64,000 bases of DNA. Source: Tubiluchus corallicola (taxonomy: Eukaryota > Priapulida > Priapulimorpha > Priapulimorphida > Tubiluchidae). Positions within the stretch are counted from its first letter, which is position 1, and every line of letters starts with the position of its first letter. The translations under genes and the position numbers were made by a program. This document shows, piece by piece, positions 51,723-64,000 of the stretch. Location of the stretch: assembly GCA_030141605.1 (NCBI GenBank), contig JAQGDQ010000029.1, positions 613,501 to 677,500 of the forward strand, in the 5' to 3' direction. The notes below the pieces were generated by a model. It was not told where the DNA came from. It was given only the letters and a program-made list of their open reading frames with translations, and did not search any database.

Positions 51723-52280
51723 GGCAGTGGTTTTCGGTGGAAAGAACGAACAGGTGACATTGTCAGTTGTCTTCTAGTTGTCGTGGAGTGCACTTCTCCT
51801 GTCTGCCTGCCGAGTGTCGTGGATTCCGTAAGGTTTGAAGCATTGTCATCAGGTTTTGTGTTTTTCTATTGTGTTGTTCTTCTCAGCCGTCCCTTTTGAA
51901 TTCTAAGTTTTGGTTTTGTTGTTTCTTTTTTTTAAAATTTCTGTAGTGTCCGTTATGCAGCGCTTACCCGCATCACCGATGGCGGGCCGTAAAGCTATCT
52001 ACCGGGTCGAAAGCCGGAATAATATTATTTACTGATAACTGATATTTGCATGTATTGATGTATTGATATTTGTATTATAATAATTATTATTGTTTGTATT
52101 ATTAGTATTTGTATTATTACATTGAAATATCTCTGTTTCATTATTATTTGGTAGATTTTTAGCTTAACACTGTTCCAAACATCAGTTAATTTTAACTGTT
52201 TATACATAATCGAGTTACTTGTACATTATGATACTTGTGTGTGGATAACAGTCGCAATAAAGATTTATATATATAATTGT

Positions 52281-52376
52281 AATTATGAGGAAAGGTTCTG
52301 TAATATATATGTATTTACTGCAGAATATCTATATACTATAAATGCATATTACAGAACAGAACCTGTATTCATAATT
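52281..52376. repeat. Imperfect inverted repeat
   Basis: AATTATGA, AGGTTCTG and TAATAT on the left recur inverted on the right (ATATTACAGAACAGAACCTG). A few extra bases sit between the blocks. It could be a small foldback element. Confidence 0.4.
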
Positions 52377-53996
52377 ATATACTGTTTAAGGTGAAAGGCA
52401 GCAGTTCCCGAACCATCGCGAGTTAATTAATATTTATTTCAACCGCCATAAAAATAAGATAGTAAAAGCGAAGTGTTATCCTTTTTATATCATAGGAAAC
52501 CGTTAAATAATTTTACATGAGTGCCTATCATAAAAGTCATAAACGGTTACTCTCCAGCACGGAACAGATCATTCGTGCAAAGCATTCCGAAAGTAATTCA
52601 GTTCGTTCTAAAAAGTCTCCAATGTCAAACAATTCGCACCTGCCGAAATGTTTGGGCTGTTCCACTAATCGTACCACCTCCCATGAAATATATTATGTTA
52701 CAACACTACGCATAGCGGAAAACACTATCATTTTTAAGCACAGGTATTAAACTTGACAATTATTACAAAATTTAATTAGACTGCTGTAAAAGTTACACAT
52801 GCGTTTAGCAACATAATAACACTGGGAAAAATTAAATCATATGAAACGTTTTCTATATAATTAGGCTAGTTGAGTGCTAGTCCCAGGACATTAGACCTAT
52901 TAGTCTCAAAGTTCCTTCAACATGTAACTAATTGGTCAGTTTTACGAGCGACCAATAAAAATTTGTTTTGCTTAAAATAGATAATAATTATCAAACAATA
53001 TAAACTAGTATGCATTATTACTTATTAGGAATTGTTGAGTGTTTTTATTACGTTATTTTCATACCTACTTCAGTATACTATCTTTCAGAGAGAGATACTT
53101 TTATCATTAAAGAAGAACGGGCAACGGATCATAAAATTCTGAGTAAAATAGCCGATTACTTTAGAGTTTGTGCCACGCGTTATGACGCATCCCCGAGGCC
53201 ATAGATACGTGAACTGCACGCTGATGCCTAAATGACACTTTCACAAAGGCCGGGATGTGGTGCATACCTGCGATACGATCCCTGCAACTTAGATTTATGG
53301 GCAAAGTCACAAAGATAAAAAATTAATGTTCTGCCGAAAGTTCCATTTGTGCAGTTCAAAAAGATTGCCGGTATTTACAATTGCTGACCTTCAGTAATAG
53401 CATTGGCAATAGCAATAGCAACAAAACTCATAACAAAGCTTGTCCAACATTAATTATTGGTGCGGCATAAGTGGTCCTAGCTTTTAAGACATTTATAGTA
53501 AACTCAACAGATTCGCCAAACAATATAGTAGACTTAGACGTCTAATATAATTGTGATATAACTGTGGCAGCATACTGTTTGCTTTAATTATGGCAGCTAG
53601 ATCCCAGATGTTTAATGCACTGTAGCATGATAATGATTTTCTGGGCACTGTTGCAGTTAAATTATGAGAACAATAGCAACAATGTCAAAGGTCATTAAAC
53701 ACTCAGTAAAAATAACGAAATGGTGGCGGCGCCCGGATGATGATGATAATTATGACGTTAGCTATGATGATACAATGACCTAAATACATGTAGGATACTG
53801 TATTAGAACTACAATTCATTGTAAATGACAATAGATGTGTACTTGGTTTTTTTGCTTTAACTTTAACGGATGTGAACCAGGTTTTGTTGATTTAAAAAAC
53901 ACAGCAAATAAATGCCCTCCAACGCTTGAACTATTGTTTTGAAATTAAGGTAGTGTTAAGTGGCTATGACTGGTGTCATGGAAGAAGAAAAGGTTA

Positions 53997-53999
<3 letters not shown>

Positions 54000-54092
<93 letters not shown>

Positions 54093-54220
54093 CCTCCCTC
54101 CATCCATCCATCCATCCATCCACCTTCCTACCTACAGACTGATTCTCCGACCAACCGACCTACCTACCTACCCACCTACCTACATGCTTACATACATACA
54201 TACCTTTCCATCTATCCATC
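54000..54220 (+). repeat. (TC)n followed by (CCAT)n and (CTAC)n
   Basis: TC to about 54090, CCAT at about 54100-54122, then TACC/CATA tetranucleotides. Confidence 0.93.
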
Positions 54221-55122
54221 GACCAACCGATTGAATTAAAACTCACACATTCCCTAAAAGAAAATTGACATTATGTAAAGTGCCTAAGAAAATTATATTA
54301 CAACAACTGAATATTTGTTTATATTAACTATAAAATGCCTCGAAATAGCACTTTCAGAATCCAAGAATTACACACTTTACCTACACAAACTTTTGTATTA
54401 TATATAATGCCTAGGGAAGTTTAGAAGAAACTAGTTTAGACACTTTCCCTGGTTTGTTTTGGCATCCTAAAAAATTTCTAGGCATTCCACAGAATACCTT
54501 ATTTCACACTTTGCCTGTAACATATACGCATACATGATCTACGCCTCTTATATCCTTTTTAGATTGCTAATTTTTGGTTCTAATTCAGCACGTACGTACT
54601 TCTGATGAAAACGCTGTAGTTTTAGTTTGTTATAGTATCAGTTTTGACTATATGTTTTTTTATATAGCGTACTAGTGAATAATTTCTTCTTAATATAAGT
54701 TTTAATGTACCTCCATAATACCAGCGTCTTAAGAATTCCAAACTTTCTCACAAGTAATTTGTTTTCCTTTTCCTTAGCTTTGTGGCTTCAGTCATTTCAA
54801 ACTTTCAACATCAGCACCTCCACCGGCGGTTTTGCTTAATATATCTAGGCGCCCCCAGCCATATATGCCATGTAATGTTGCACAGTAGTAATTACTATCG
54901 CCCTCATAAGGTAAGTTGAATGCAAAAGGTGTTCTGTAAATAAGCTACCCGCGAAGAAAATTAATACATGAATTGATACCTGTCTTCATTTTTCTTCTTA
55001 ATAGGTGTGCTGGTCTTCTAGTTAAAGTTCATTAGCTATGCATCAGTAAATAAGATAAAAAAGTGTTTGTTCTTTTTAACGCCGATATGAGCAGGTAAAA
55101 ACAGCTAGCCACGGGTATATAT

Positions 55123-55166
55123 AACAGGTGTGTGATTTGGTAATTAAGCTAAATTACACACCTGTT
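55123..55166. repeat. Short hairpin, 16-bp arms
   Basis: AACAGGTGTGTGATTT at 55123-55138 pairs with AAATTACACACCTGTT at 55151-55166 with one mismatch. The loop is 12 nt. Confidence 0.7.
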
Positions 55167-55575
55167 GCATTATAACACCGCTTTGATGAATTATCTGTCT
55201 GCGGGCTTTTGGTGATTCTATTGTTAATTTGGCTACTTTCCGTGGCGTGTGTGATTTGAGCGCCCCTGGGTGTAAACTTGTGCGGGATAATTTGCCTTGC
55301 AGACTTTTCAGAAATTAGAATGTCAAGTTGTTTGCGAAAAAGGAATAAAGACGTTTTGGCACAGGATTTTCTCCTTCAAATTATCTCACAAGCGCAACAC
55401 TGTTAAAGTGCTATCTTTTGTCGATACAGTGCAGAAAAAAGTATAAAACGCCAAGCTCATATTAAATTAAGCTTAACGTAAATTAGATGGCAAGGCTGTT
55501 CAAAAAGAAACGCAGTTAAAAGCACAAGAAACCCATTTACCTATATAAAGCTAACAAAATTCATCTGGAAGTTTT

Positions 55576-55738
55576 GTGTCTGGAAGGTGAGTAAGCGACG
55601 AATGTTGGCAGGAACATTTTATATTACAAAGATTTTTCTTTTCTAGTTTCGTAAGTCTTTTGAACAGATAAACGTGATGATAAGTAATATAACTTTGTGT
55701 GGAAAGTTTTTTGGACATAATTTAAAATAGCCTTTTCT
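55576..55738 (+). repeat. Dispersed repeat, copy 2 (matches 29917-30082)
   Basis: It is the partner of the intron 11 copy, with roughly two-thirds of bases shared by eye. It is followed directly by a TCAATTCAATT tract that may be a separate retroelement end. Confidence 0.6.
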
Positions 55739-56956
55739 TAATATAGTCAATTCAATTCAATTTATCTGATATTTCAACATTAAAATTGCCATACAATACA
55801 TTAAAAAGGATTACTACACATACACAAACACAAAATTTTACATGCAACAACAAAATATATAAAAGCTGCCCACAGCAAATAAGAAGGCGACCACAAACAA
55901 AAAAAATGGTACCGTACATCAAAGTCACTTGCAATATTTGCCATCAGAGCATTGCCAAATTGCACAATTTTGGTAAGCAGACTACATAAAAACGTATATG
56001 AATAAAATGTGGACAATATATTTAGAAATCTACACACATTTTAGATGCACTACAATCGTATTTAATTTTAAAAAGTTTCCTTATAGCATTGTTGTACGAC
56101 ACCCCCTAAGTTTCTCTAGAAGATAGTTTTGTCAAAATTAACCCACAGTGAACAACAATAGAAAGTGCAACAGTAACTTTTGGAGAGAAATGTTAATTAC
56201 TAAAATTATTGCAAATTATTACAAATTACTAAACTTCCTCATTAAAGTAGGTCCTATGAGGAATTAAGTATTAGGTCATTAAGCGTATTTTTGTCGCATA
56301 CAGATGGCCTAATATATACGAAGCCTTAATTAGGCCTTAAGACGTTGATCTATACTAACCGTTATCAACGTGTCTGTGCGGGTTCGTTTACCTGATCCTT
56401 TTATAAATCTTTCTTTAGATCAGTGCCAATGACCCTATATCACAAACCCTTTTTGTGCTATACTTTTTATTTGATCTGACATCAGCAGTTTGAAATAGAC
56501 GATAACGTATTTGCCAAATATGATTAACCCATGTACTGGCTCTTGCAAAACTCATGTGATATAACCTACATGTAAATGTCACACAACATTTGTGGAATTT
56601 TCAAACCCTTCAGCGCAGTTTTAGCTTTTTCATCATTTCATAATTACCTAAAAATAATAATAGTTTGCACGACACATGCAACGCTTCAATATTTTTCATT
56701 ATTTTTTAGCATTACTATTAAACAAAATCACACATCCTGTCGGCGTTATTCTTGCATCACTGTTATTTTCATCATCATCATCATCATCGTCATCTTCATC
56801 AACATCGAGGTCGCCCTCATTATGTTGGAATTTTTTTGCTAGAGAAATAATCTCTGGATAGCGTGTGACTGTTGAAATCAGAGCCCTGAGGAAATGTACA
56901 AATGGTGAATTGTCCCGTGGTAAAATAAAAACCTAGCGAATTGCACACTTGTAGTA

Positions 56957-57167
<211 letters not shown>

Positions 57168-57639
57168 TACGATGACATTGATGATGATGAAAAAGTTGGT
57201 TTAATGACAGCACTAACACCAGCGCCCGCTAATGACCGGGTTTCTTCTATTTTAGAGTGAAGAAATAGCGTGATGAACGTTTCTGGCTAAAATGTGCCGC
57301 GCAAATAATCAATCGCTCTAATTTTCTCGTGACCTGATGGTATGCACACAAACAGTTTGTGGTTTCTCGTTGAGTATTCTAAGCGCAAAATATTTTATAA
57401 ATAAGCGGGAAAGGGAGTGATCCCGGGCGAACACATATTTAGCTGGTCTAGAAAATTATGATTATTATTTGTTTGCATTACAAATTGTTTACGTTTATGT
57501 ACGGTCGTTCATCCCTTGCTTGGCTGGTGTAAATTTTTTGCTCTACGCTCCCTATGTAATACATTGCTATTCGCCACAGAATAATACACGCTGCTAAGCC
57601 TGTTATAACTCACACTACTGCATCACTGTTGAATTCCTT

Positions 57640-57760
57640 TCGCTCTCTCCCCTCCCCTTCTCCCTCTCTCTTACTCCTCTCTCTCTCCTACTTTCTTTTC
57701 CCCTGCTCTCTCTCTCTCTCTCTCTCTTTCTCTCCTCTATCTCCTACTTTCTTTCCCCTC

Positions 57761-57855
<95 letters not shown>

Positions 57856-57892
57856 TCTCTCTCGCTCTCTCTCCCTCTCTCTTTCTCTCTGC
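57640..57892 (+). repeat. Imperfect (TC)n array
   Basis: CT-rich leader, then near-pure TC from about 57774. Confidence 0.93.
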
Positions 57893-60800
57893 CGCACTAG
57901 CGTCTCCTCATTTTTCACACTTACACTAAACCTTTTACACATTTTCACTTGAGCGACCCCTGTTATAGCCTTCACATTATGTTTTTATTCAGCTTCACAC
58001 TGGCTTGCCTACAGAAAAATACTACGCAACAAAGAACGAATTTTTGAATGATGGCGCTTCTCGAGTACAAATACGTTGAATTTGATTAGCATCAGTAGAG
58101 GGCTAACGGTTGTTAATTTTTGCAAAGCAATATCCGGCAAAAACGCCTCTGGACATTTTTACCAAGCATTTACATCTCAAGGTGTTCGGATACATCTAAA
58201 AATCGTGGGAAAGTGATATTTGAAGCCATATTATAGAAGCAAAATTTTTCGGGTGCCTACATGAACATTGTTATTTTCTATACTCATTTCCGTATCATTG
58301 TCACGGTCAAAACATCAACTTTTAAATTCAGTTTTCTGCGTCTAAAAAGTGAAATTTGAATCCGTGTTTTGTAATGTGTAATTGTGCAGTAACTGAGAAT
58401 TTACGTATTAAACACATAGGTCAGACAATTATCGATGTGACCTTATGGAATTTAGACCCAAAAATTATTTGTAAATTAACAAACGATGTATTAGCAAAAT
58501 TTTAATACTGTACTTGAAACTCAGAACATGCCCATTTATATAGTACGTCTATACTTAACTATCTATAAGTATCTCGTTTTTCTGACATCTTGTTAAATTA
58601 CAGTGTGTACCTGCTATTGTTGGACCTATACTATCCCGTGGTCATTAATAACTGACTAACTAGGCCTAATACAAAATAGCGTTCACTGTTTTAACTGCAA
58701 TAAACACAGATTTGATGAGAATGTTGTAATGTGAACGCAGACGGAACAGTTACTGTAGATGAAGACTTCCTACTGTGTCTTTGATTCAAGGTTTAATAAA
58801 ATTCCTGAATCGGCAAGCTGCGGTGGCCAAAAATGGTACAGTAAACTACTTTCTGTTGATTTAAATCAAGTCAGTATTAGTAATATGTCAGTATGACGAC
58901 TATGAATGGTGGCTTCGCTTGCGTTACACGATGTTTAGTGTAAATTCAGCTTAAAATTCATAATAGAAACCCACATAGACTACGAACTCGTTCCCGCTGT
59001 TCAGAATGGTCTCATTTACAGTTCTACGTATTAGTTCAGTTGGTCCGTCCTCCAAAATCTGTTTTCTTTTCCAATTTTTCGTCTGGCTTCAAGATGGAGT
59101 TGATTGAGAAAGCAGCTAAAATCGTATAATCTGTCTGACACGCTATACGATCAAATTGCAGACATGCTGTATTTCATTTCTAGTACACTACACATCCGCA
59201 AAAAAAGTAGTACAAAAAGTAAAAATAGTAAATACAAAATATAAATACAAAAATACAAAAAGTAAAAAAAGTTCTTTTTTTGTTTCGTTTTTTCACATTT
59301 TATGAAAAGGTTGTGTAGTAACTTGTGTATTTGTGTTTATAGTATGCAGCAAACACCTTTAAGGTAAAGTATTTTATTAGTTTTATTTTTGTGACTGAGC
59401 GCAAACTTAACAAATTAACAGGGATGTTTTTACATTGGAAGTAAGCAAAATGTTTTGCAATGTATATTATTTATGATATGAATTCACAATAACTTTATGC
59501 TGATGACAATGATAACTGGTCTAACGAAAACATTTACGTTTTTATAAATACCGTTTTACTGCTTAAAGTTTCATTCGAGTATTTCGTATCCTATTCTAAA
59601 TTGAAAAAAACTAATTTTCGTATGGTATATGAATCCGTAGCAAGACAGACATTAACTTAGGCCATTGAAAAAGTAGTCTAAGAAAGAAAGAAAGCAAGCA
59701 AGCAAACAAGCGAACGAGTTGGTGAGTGAGTGAGTGAGTGGGTGGGTGGGTGGTTGATTGATTGAGTGAGTGAGTGAGTGAGTGAGTGAGTGAGTGAGTG
59801 AGTGAGTGAGTGAGTGATTATTATTTAATGCTTAATATTTATATTAATAACTACACACACTTTTGTAAAAAAAACTTCAGTTATGATCACCAGCGCACGT
59901 ATCCACCCAGCATGTGCATCCAATCACTAAACCAATGCTTCTACATAATTTATGCAAATGTTCTTTTTTATTCTGCCATTTTCATAAAACGCGGTAATAG
60001 CAAACCCTTTAGAAGCTTTTCCGAACCTAGCTTCAAATATCCCAGAATTTACAAGATTGATTTGGCTTATGATTACGAGCTAGCTAGGTGAACGGGAAGA
60101 GTTAGCCTATCTGTATTCTCACGGTTCGGCAACCTTTTACAATGTCGCCTTTTTCAACAGGCGTAAAAATTCGATAAAAATGGCTGTCTTATCAGCCGTG
60201 TTCATAATTTATTTTGACACAAATGGATAGCCATCGATTATTCTCTGTTGGCAATTTAACACGCATAAGTTTCGTAATAACTTTTTCAAATAAAAAGCGG
60301 TGTTGTAGGGTACGTGTACTACCGACACTAGTGCTGTAAGCACTGTTGGTGCTAGTATAATTCAATATGTAAGTGAATCTGTTTGACAAGTAGAAAAAAT
60401 ACACAGCTTTTTGATAAAGAGACTAGAAGGCTTAACATCGCAAATGCTCTTATACACGTAGTATAATAATCTATAGAACCTTTTGTATCGAATATAGAAT
60501 AATAATCTATACTCTATAATAAAATCTATAATCAATAATATATGTAACACCAATTATGACAGAAGGCGCGACACCGGTCTGTGAAGCCCACCAAATCACG
60601 TGATACAGCTGTGCCAAGTGAAGCCATTGGCCTCTATACCCAGTTTTATCGATCACAGCGGCACTTTCACTGCTTACATACAAGAAATTTGCTCAAATGT
60701 GATTTGTGGGTTACTGCTCTCACACATAATGCATGGAGGGCCCTATTTAGCAATCACTAATTGAGTGTTTACCGTTGTGGCTTCAGCAAAAGTAGTGCGG

Positions 60801-61100
60801 CTTGGGTTAACTAGTCCGTTGACACTCACTAGAAAGACTGCTAGGGATAATGTTCTAGGAGGCTGTTGCTAGGAGGCGGTTCATTCTTTTAAAAGCTTCT
60901 AAATATTTGAAGAAATAAAATGAAAAAGAAAAGATGGAGAACAGATTTAGGAAGAAGTGGGGGAGAAAAGGGCGTGGGGGAGAAACATGGAAAGCAGTGA
61001 ACGAAAAACTCCAAAAAGAAACACAAAGAAGTGAGAATAAGGAGAAGAAAGGAAAAGGCTAAAAAAGAGATGTATATATATATAAAGAGAAAGAGAGTGG
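57893..61100. other. No gene seen apart from simple repeats
   Basis: The longest non-repeat frames (93 codons at 59810-60091, 70 codons at 60192-60404 minus) show no domain or splice support. Confidence 0.5.
59720..59818 (+). repeat. (GAGT)n array
   Basis: Interrupted by GGTG and GATT variants in its middle. Confidence 0.93.
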
Positions 61101-61101
61101 T

Positions 61102-61103
<2 letters not shown>

Positions 61104-61167
<64 letters not shown>
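61104..61167 (+). repeat. (GA)n array with purine-rich surroundings
   Basis: A GA run with a short GGGGA break, embedded in 60900-61210 purine-rich sequence. Confidence 0.93.
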
Positions 61168-61173
<6 letters not shown>

Positions 61174-61935
61174 AGAATGGAAGCCGAGAGATCGACTGAG
61201 AGAAACACAAAAAATGGGCAATCAATCGCTGTTGAATACGGACATTCCTCGCTTGCGTATTTGTTCTACATATTTGAAGCCGCAAGACGAAACATTCTAG
61301 CTGATTTCGTCATCCACTCGGCCTTGAGGACTCTGCCCTTCTGTGGCTTTCCTGGACAGTGCTAACTAATTACTTCTGTAAATTGTTTATTTTTGGATAA
61401 TGCCCCACCTGAATATCGTATAAAATTTACCTATAATGAATTCCTGGATAAGCTTTTTATGTATGAATCCTATGGCGGATCGTGCACGTGCATAGTTGTC
61501 GGACTGAAAAACAATGTTAATACCGTTGCCGTTGTTATTTGATCACGACAGGCGAAAAGAAGCGAAAAGTATGTACCGATTTACACACAAGCAAGCCTAC
61601 TTATTGATGTTATATGAACTCGAAGATGTTTACTAACTTTAACAATTCCTTAATCACCAGGTCGATCGGCAGGTGCTAAATTGTCTGTACTTTCCGCTAA
61701 TAAAACAGGTGCGACGCGTATTGATATATTTTTGTTCTTACCAAACATTAGCATTGATAAACTCAGTTCTTATCGTCGTGCCCATGCGTGATCTACAAAC
61801 CTAACTTGGATATTTCTGATCGACTGAAGGTAAACAAACTGAAAGGTGTCATCTATTATAAACTTTGTAAAGTTTTATAAAGTATGCATAAAGGTATACA
61901 ATGTACGTTCAATGTAGTGCAGCAAACATGCTGCA

Positions 61936-62101
61936 AATGTTTGTAACTTTTATCACACGTATCGGTACTCTGCATTCAAGTTGCATTGTGCGCTTAACAT
62001 GCTTAATTTAGATGGATGTGGCGGAACCGAGACATTGTGAAAGATAATCTTTTAAGAGACACTAAACTGGTAAAAGTATTTCAACTGCACCGTACGAATA
62101 C

Positions 62102-62145
<44 letters not shown>

Positions 62146-62664
62146 TCTCAGCAAGCTAAATCACCTAAAGCAGTTTTCCTGACGGTCAGCAATTTATTTA
62201 CTGACTAATTGCCAAAGTTTAGTCGGTAAGCACACCATTTGACCATTCAGTTATAATCAAGCCTAATATAATTTCAGTGCACAATGAACAGCTCAGCTAT
62301 TTATATACTCAAATTTATCGGTTATGTAAATGACTGTGTAAACCCCACATATCAGTTAATTGTCTTACATTGCACCAATTGAAATAGGAAAACTTTCGTC
62401 GCAGGAAAATAGTTTCTAACAAAACAAAACTTACTCTACTGTCACGTGGTCTTCAGGGCTGCTTTCACAGATAACGCGAAAACAAACAGAGGTATAAAAA
62501 TGTTTGTAACTTTTATCACACGTATCGGTACTCTGCATTCAAGTTGCATTGTGCGCTTAACATGCTTAATTTAGATAGATGTGGCGGGACCGAGACATTG
62601 TGAAAGATAATCTTCTAAGAGACACTAAACTGGTAAAAGTATTTCAACTGTACCGTACGAATAC

Positions 62665-62702
<38 letters not shown>

Positions 62703-63223
62703 GCTCTCAGCAAGCTAAATCGCCTAAAGCAGTTTTCCTGACGGTCAGCAATTTATTTACTGACTAATTGCCAAACTTTAGTCGGTAAGCACACCCTTTG
62801 ACCATTCAGTTATAATCAAGCCTAATATAATTTCAGTGCACAATGATCAGCTCAGCTATTTATATACTCAAATTTATCGGTTATGTAAATAACTATACAA
62901 ACCCCACATATGAGTTAATTGTCTTACATTGCACCAATTGAAATAGGAAAACTTTCGTCGCAGGAAAATAGTTTCTAACAAAACAAAACTTACTCTACTG
63001 TCACGTGGTCTTCAGGGCTGCTTTCACAGATAACGCGAAAACAAACAGAGGTATAAAAATGTTTGTAACTTTTATCACACGTATCGGTACTCTGCATTCA
63101 AGTTGCATTGTGCGCTTAACATGCTTAATTTAGATAGATGTGGCGGGACCGAGACATTGTGAAAGATAATCTTCTAAGAGACACTAAATTGGTAAAAGTA
63201 TTTCAACTGTACCGTACGAATAC

Positions 63224-63261
<38 letters not shown>

Positions 63262-63617
63262 GCTCTCAGCAAGCTAAATCGCCTAAAGCAGTTTTCCTGA
63301 CGGTCAGCAATTTATTTACTGACTAATTGCCAAACTTTAGTCGGTAAGCACACCCTTTGACCATTCAGTTATAATCAAGCCTAATATAATTTCAGTGCAC
63401 AATGATCAGCTCAGCTATTTATATACTCAAATTTATCGGTTATGTAAATAACTATACAAACCCCACATATGAGTTAATTGTCTTACATTGCACCAATTGA
63501 AATAGGAAAACTTTCGTCGCAGGAAAATAGTTTCTAACAAAACAAAACTTACTCTACTGTCACGTGGTCTTCAGGGCTGCTTTCACAGATAACGCGAAAA
63601 CAAACAGAGTTATAAAA
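61936..63617 (+). repeat. Tandem repeat: three units of about 560 bp
   Basis: Units start at about 61936, 62499 and 63058, each beginning atgtttgtaacttttatcac. Units 2 and 3 have a 559-bp period and are almost identical. Unit 1 differs at more positions and has a longer internal (TA)n run. Each unit holds (CATA)n-(TA)n and ends near ataacgcgaaaacaaacaga. A 62-codon open frame in units 2 and 3 is frameshifted in unit 1, so it is not taken as a gene. Confidence 0.9.
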
Positions 63618-64000
63618 ACTATTGTTGCAAGAGAGCATTTGTAGGCCTAGCTGGTTTTTCCACTGGGCAAACTAGACAGTTGCCTAGGGCGCTAAATTTT
63701 AAGGGGCATGAAATTCTAGAAGTAACTCTTTAATTAAGCGTAACCGCTTAAATGCACAACACTTTAATTAACAGAAACGAACTACATCCGTTATTTTCCA
63801 GGCAAAACGTATGGTGATTCAATGACGGCTAGAGAATGTCTTCCCTCGGCAAAACACTTCCTACTTTTGCTTTATCTGGTTTCCTAAGATTCCATTTCAC
63901 GCAGACTTTACTAACGCGTTCTGCCCGCAGGTTCTATTGTATTCGTAGATCAGCAGAGCTACATAAGTGCTTATAGTAATGATAGTAATGGTCTTTCCAT
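63618..64000. other. No gene seen at window end
   Basis: Follows the 560-bp array. Contains gttgcctagggcgctaaat, a phrase that resembles decayed transposon sequence; not assignable. Confidence 0.4.

Larger units (their letters stand above)
50898..53999. other. No gene confirmed; GC-richer patch at 51720-52015
   Basis: Between two inverted repeats a less AT-rich patch contains a CCAAT-type ATTGG and ATGGCGGGCCGTAAAGC, but it is closed by a stop 18 codons on. It could be a promoter/first exon or part of a transposon end. Undecided. Confidence 0.3.

Noticed and set aside
62579-63326. Repeated 62-codon frame beginning MWRDRDIVKDN
   Set aside because: It reads through (CATA)n/(TA)n and is frameshifted in the first unit, so there is no sign of coding constraint.

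Overview
This window is AT-rich animal (metazoan) nuclear DNA. It has GT-AG introns up to about 10 kb, a 5S rRNA gene, tRNA- and 5S-derived SINEs, small DNA transposons and very long di-, tri- and tetranucleotide arrays. The style suits a marine invertebrate, perhaps a lophotrochozoan such as a mollusc, but nothing here fixes the phylum. There is no prokaryotic or viral gene organisation.

One protein-coding gene can be reconstructed with confidence. It lies on the + strand from 7869 to 32180 as 13 exons whose splice phases join without a break (4350 nt, 1449 residues). Its parts are a signal peptide, a Reeler (reelin N-terminal) domain in exons 1-3, a very long acidic Glu/Pro-rich linker, a basic Thr/Pro-rich stretch, a DOMON domain in exons 10-11, and a C-terminal exon ending in a short hydrophobic segment and a stop. 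The linker contains a 918-codon exon with about eleven copies of a 43-residue FFGD repeat. This is the Reeler-DOMON plan of ferric-chelate reductase 1 (FRRS1/SDR2), but without the cytochrome b561 domain and with an unusual repeat linker. It is the best candidate in the window for something undescribed.

Two decayed pieces of related genes flank or interrupt it: a DOMON-like exon relic in intron 1 (about 13.2 kb) and a broken copy of Reeler exon 2 about 2 kb past the stop (about 34.0-34.2 kb). Together they suggest an older local family of such genes.

Layout: 0-1 kb, a triplet array and a 719-bp Tc1/mariner-like TIR element. 1-7.8 kb, mostly unannotated DNA with a full-length 5S rRNA gene (- strand, 2.3 kb) and a long TC array. 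7.9-32.2 kb, the Reeler-DOMON gene; its introns carry GA/TC and triplet arrays, a 112-bp-arm hairpin, a 106-bp tandem duplication and a 322-bp hAT-like MITE. 32.2-64 kb, no convincing functional gene; it holds the Reeler relic, TC/GAT/tetranucleotide arrays, several tRNA-derived SINEs, a 5S-derived SINE candidate at 44.6-45.1 kb, and a three-copy tandem repeat of about 560 bp at 61.9-63.6 kb.

All domain calls come from reading motifs and residues by eye. No alignment or database search was run.
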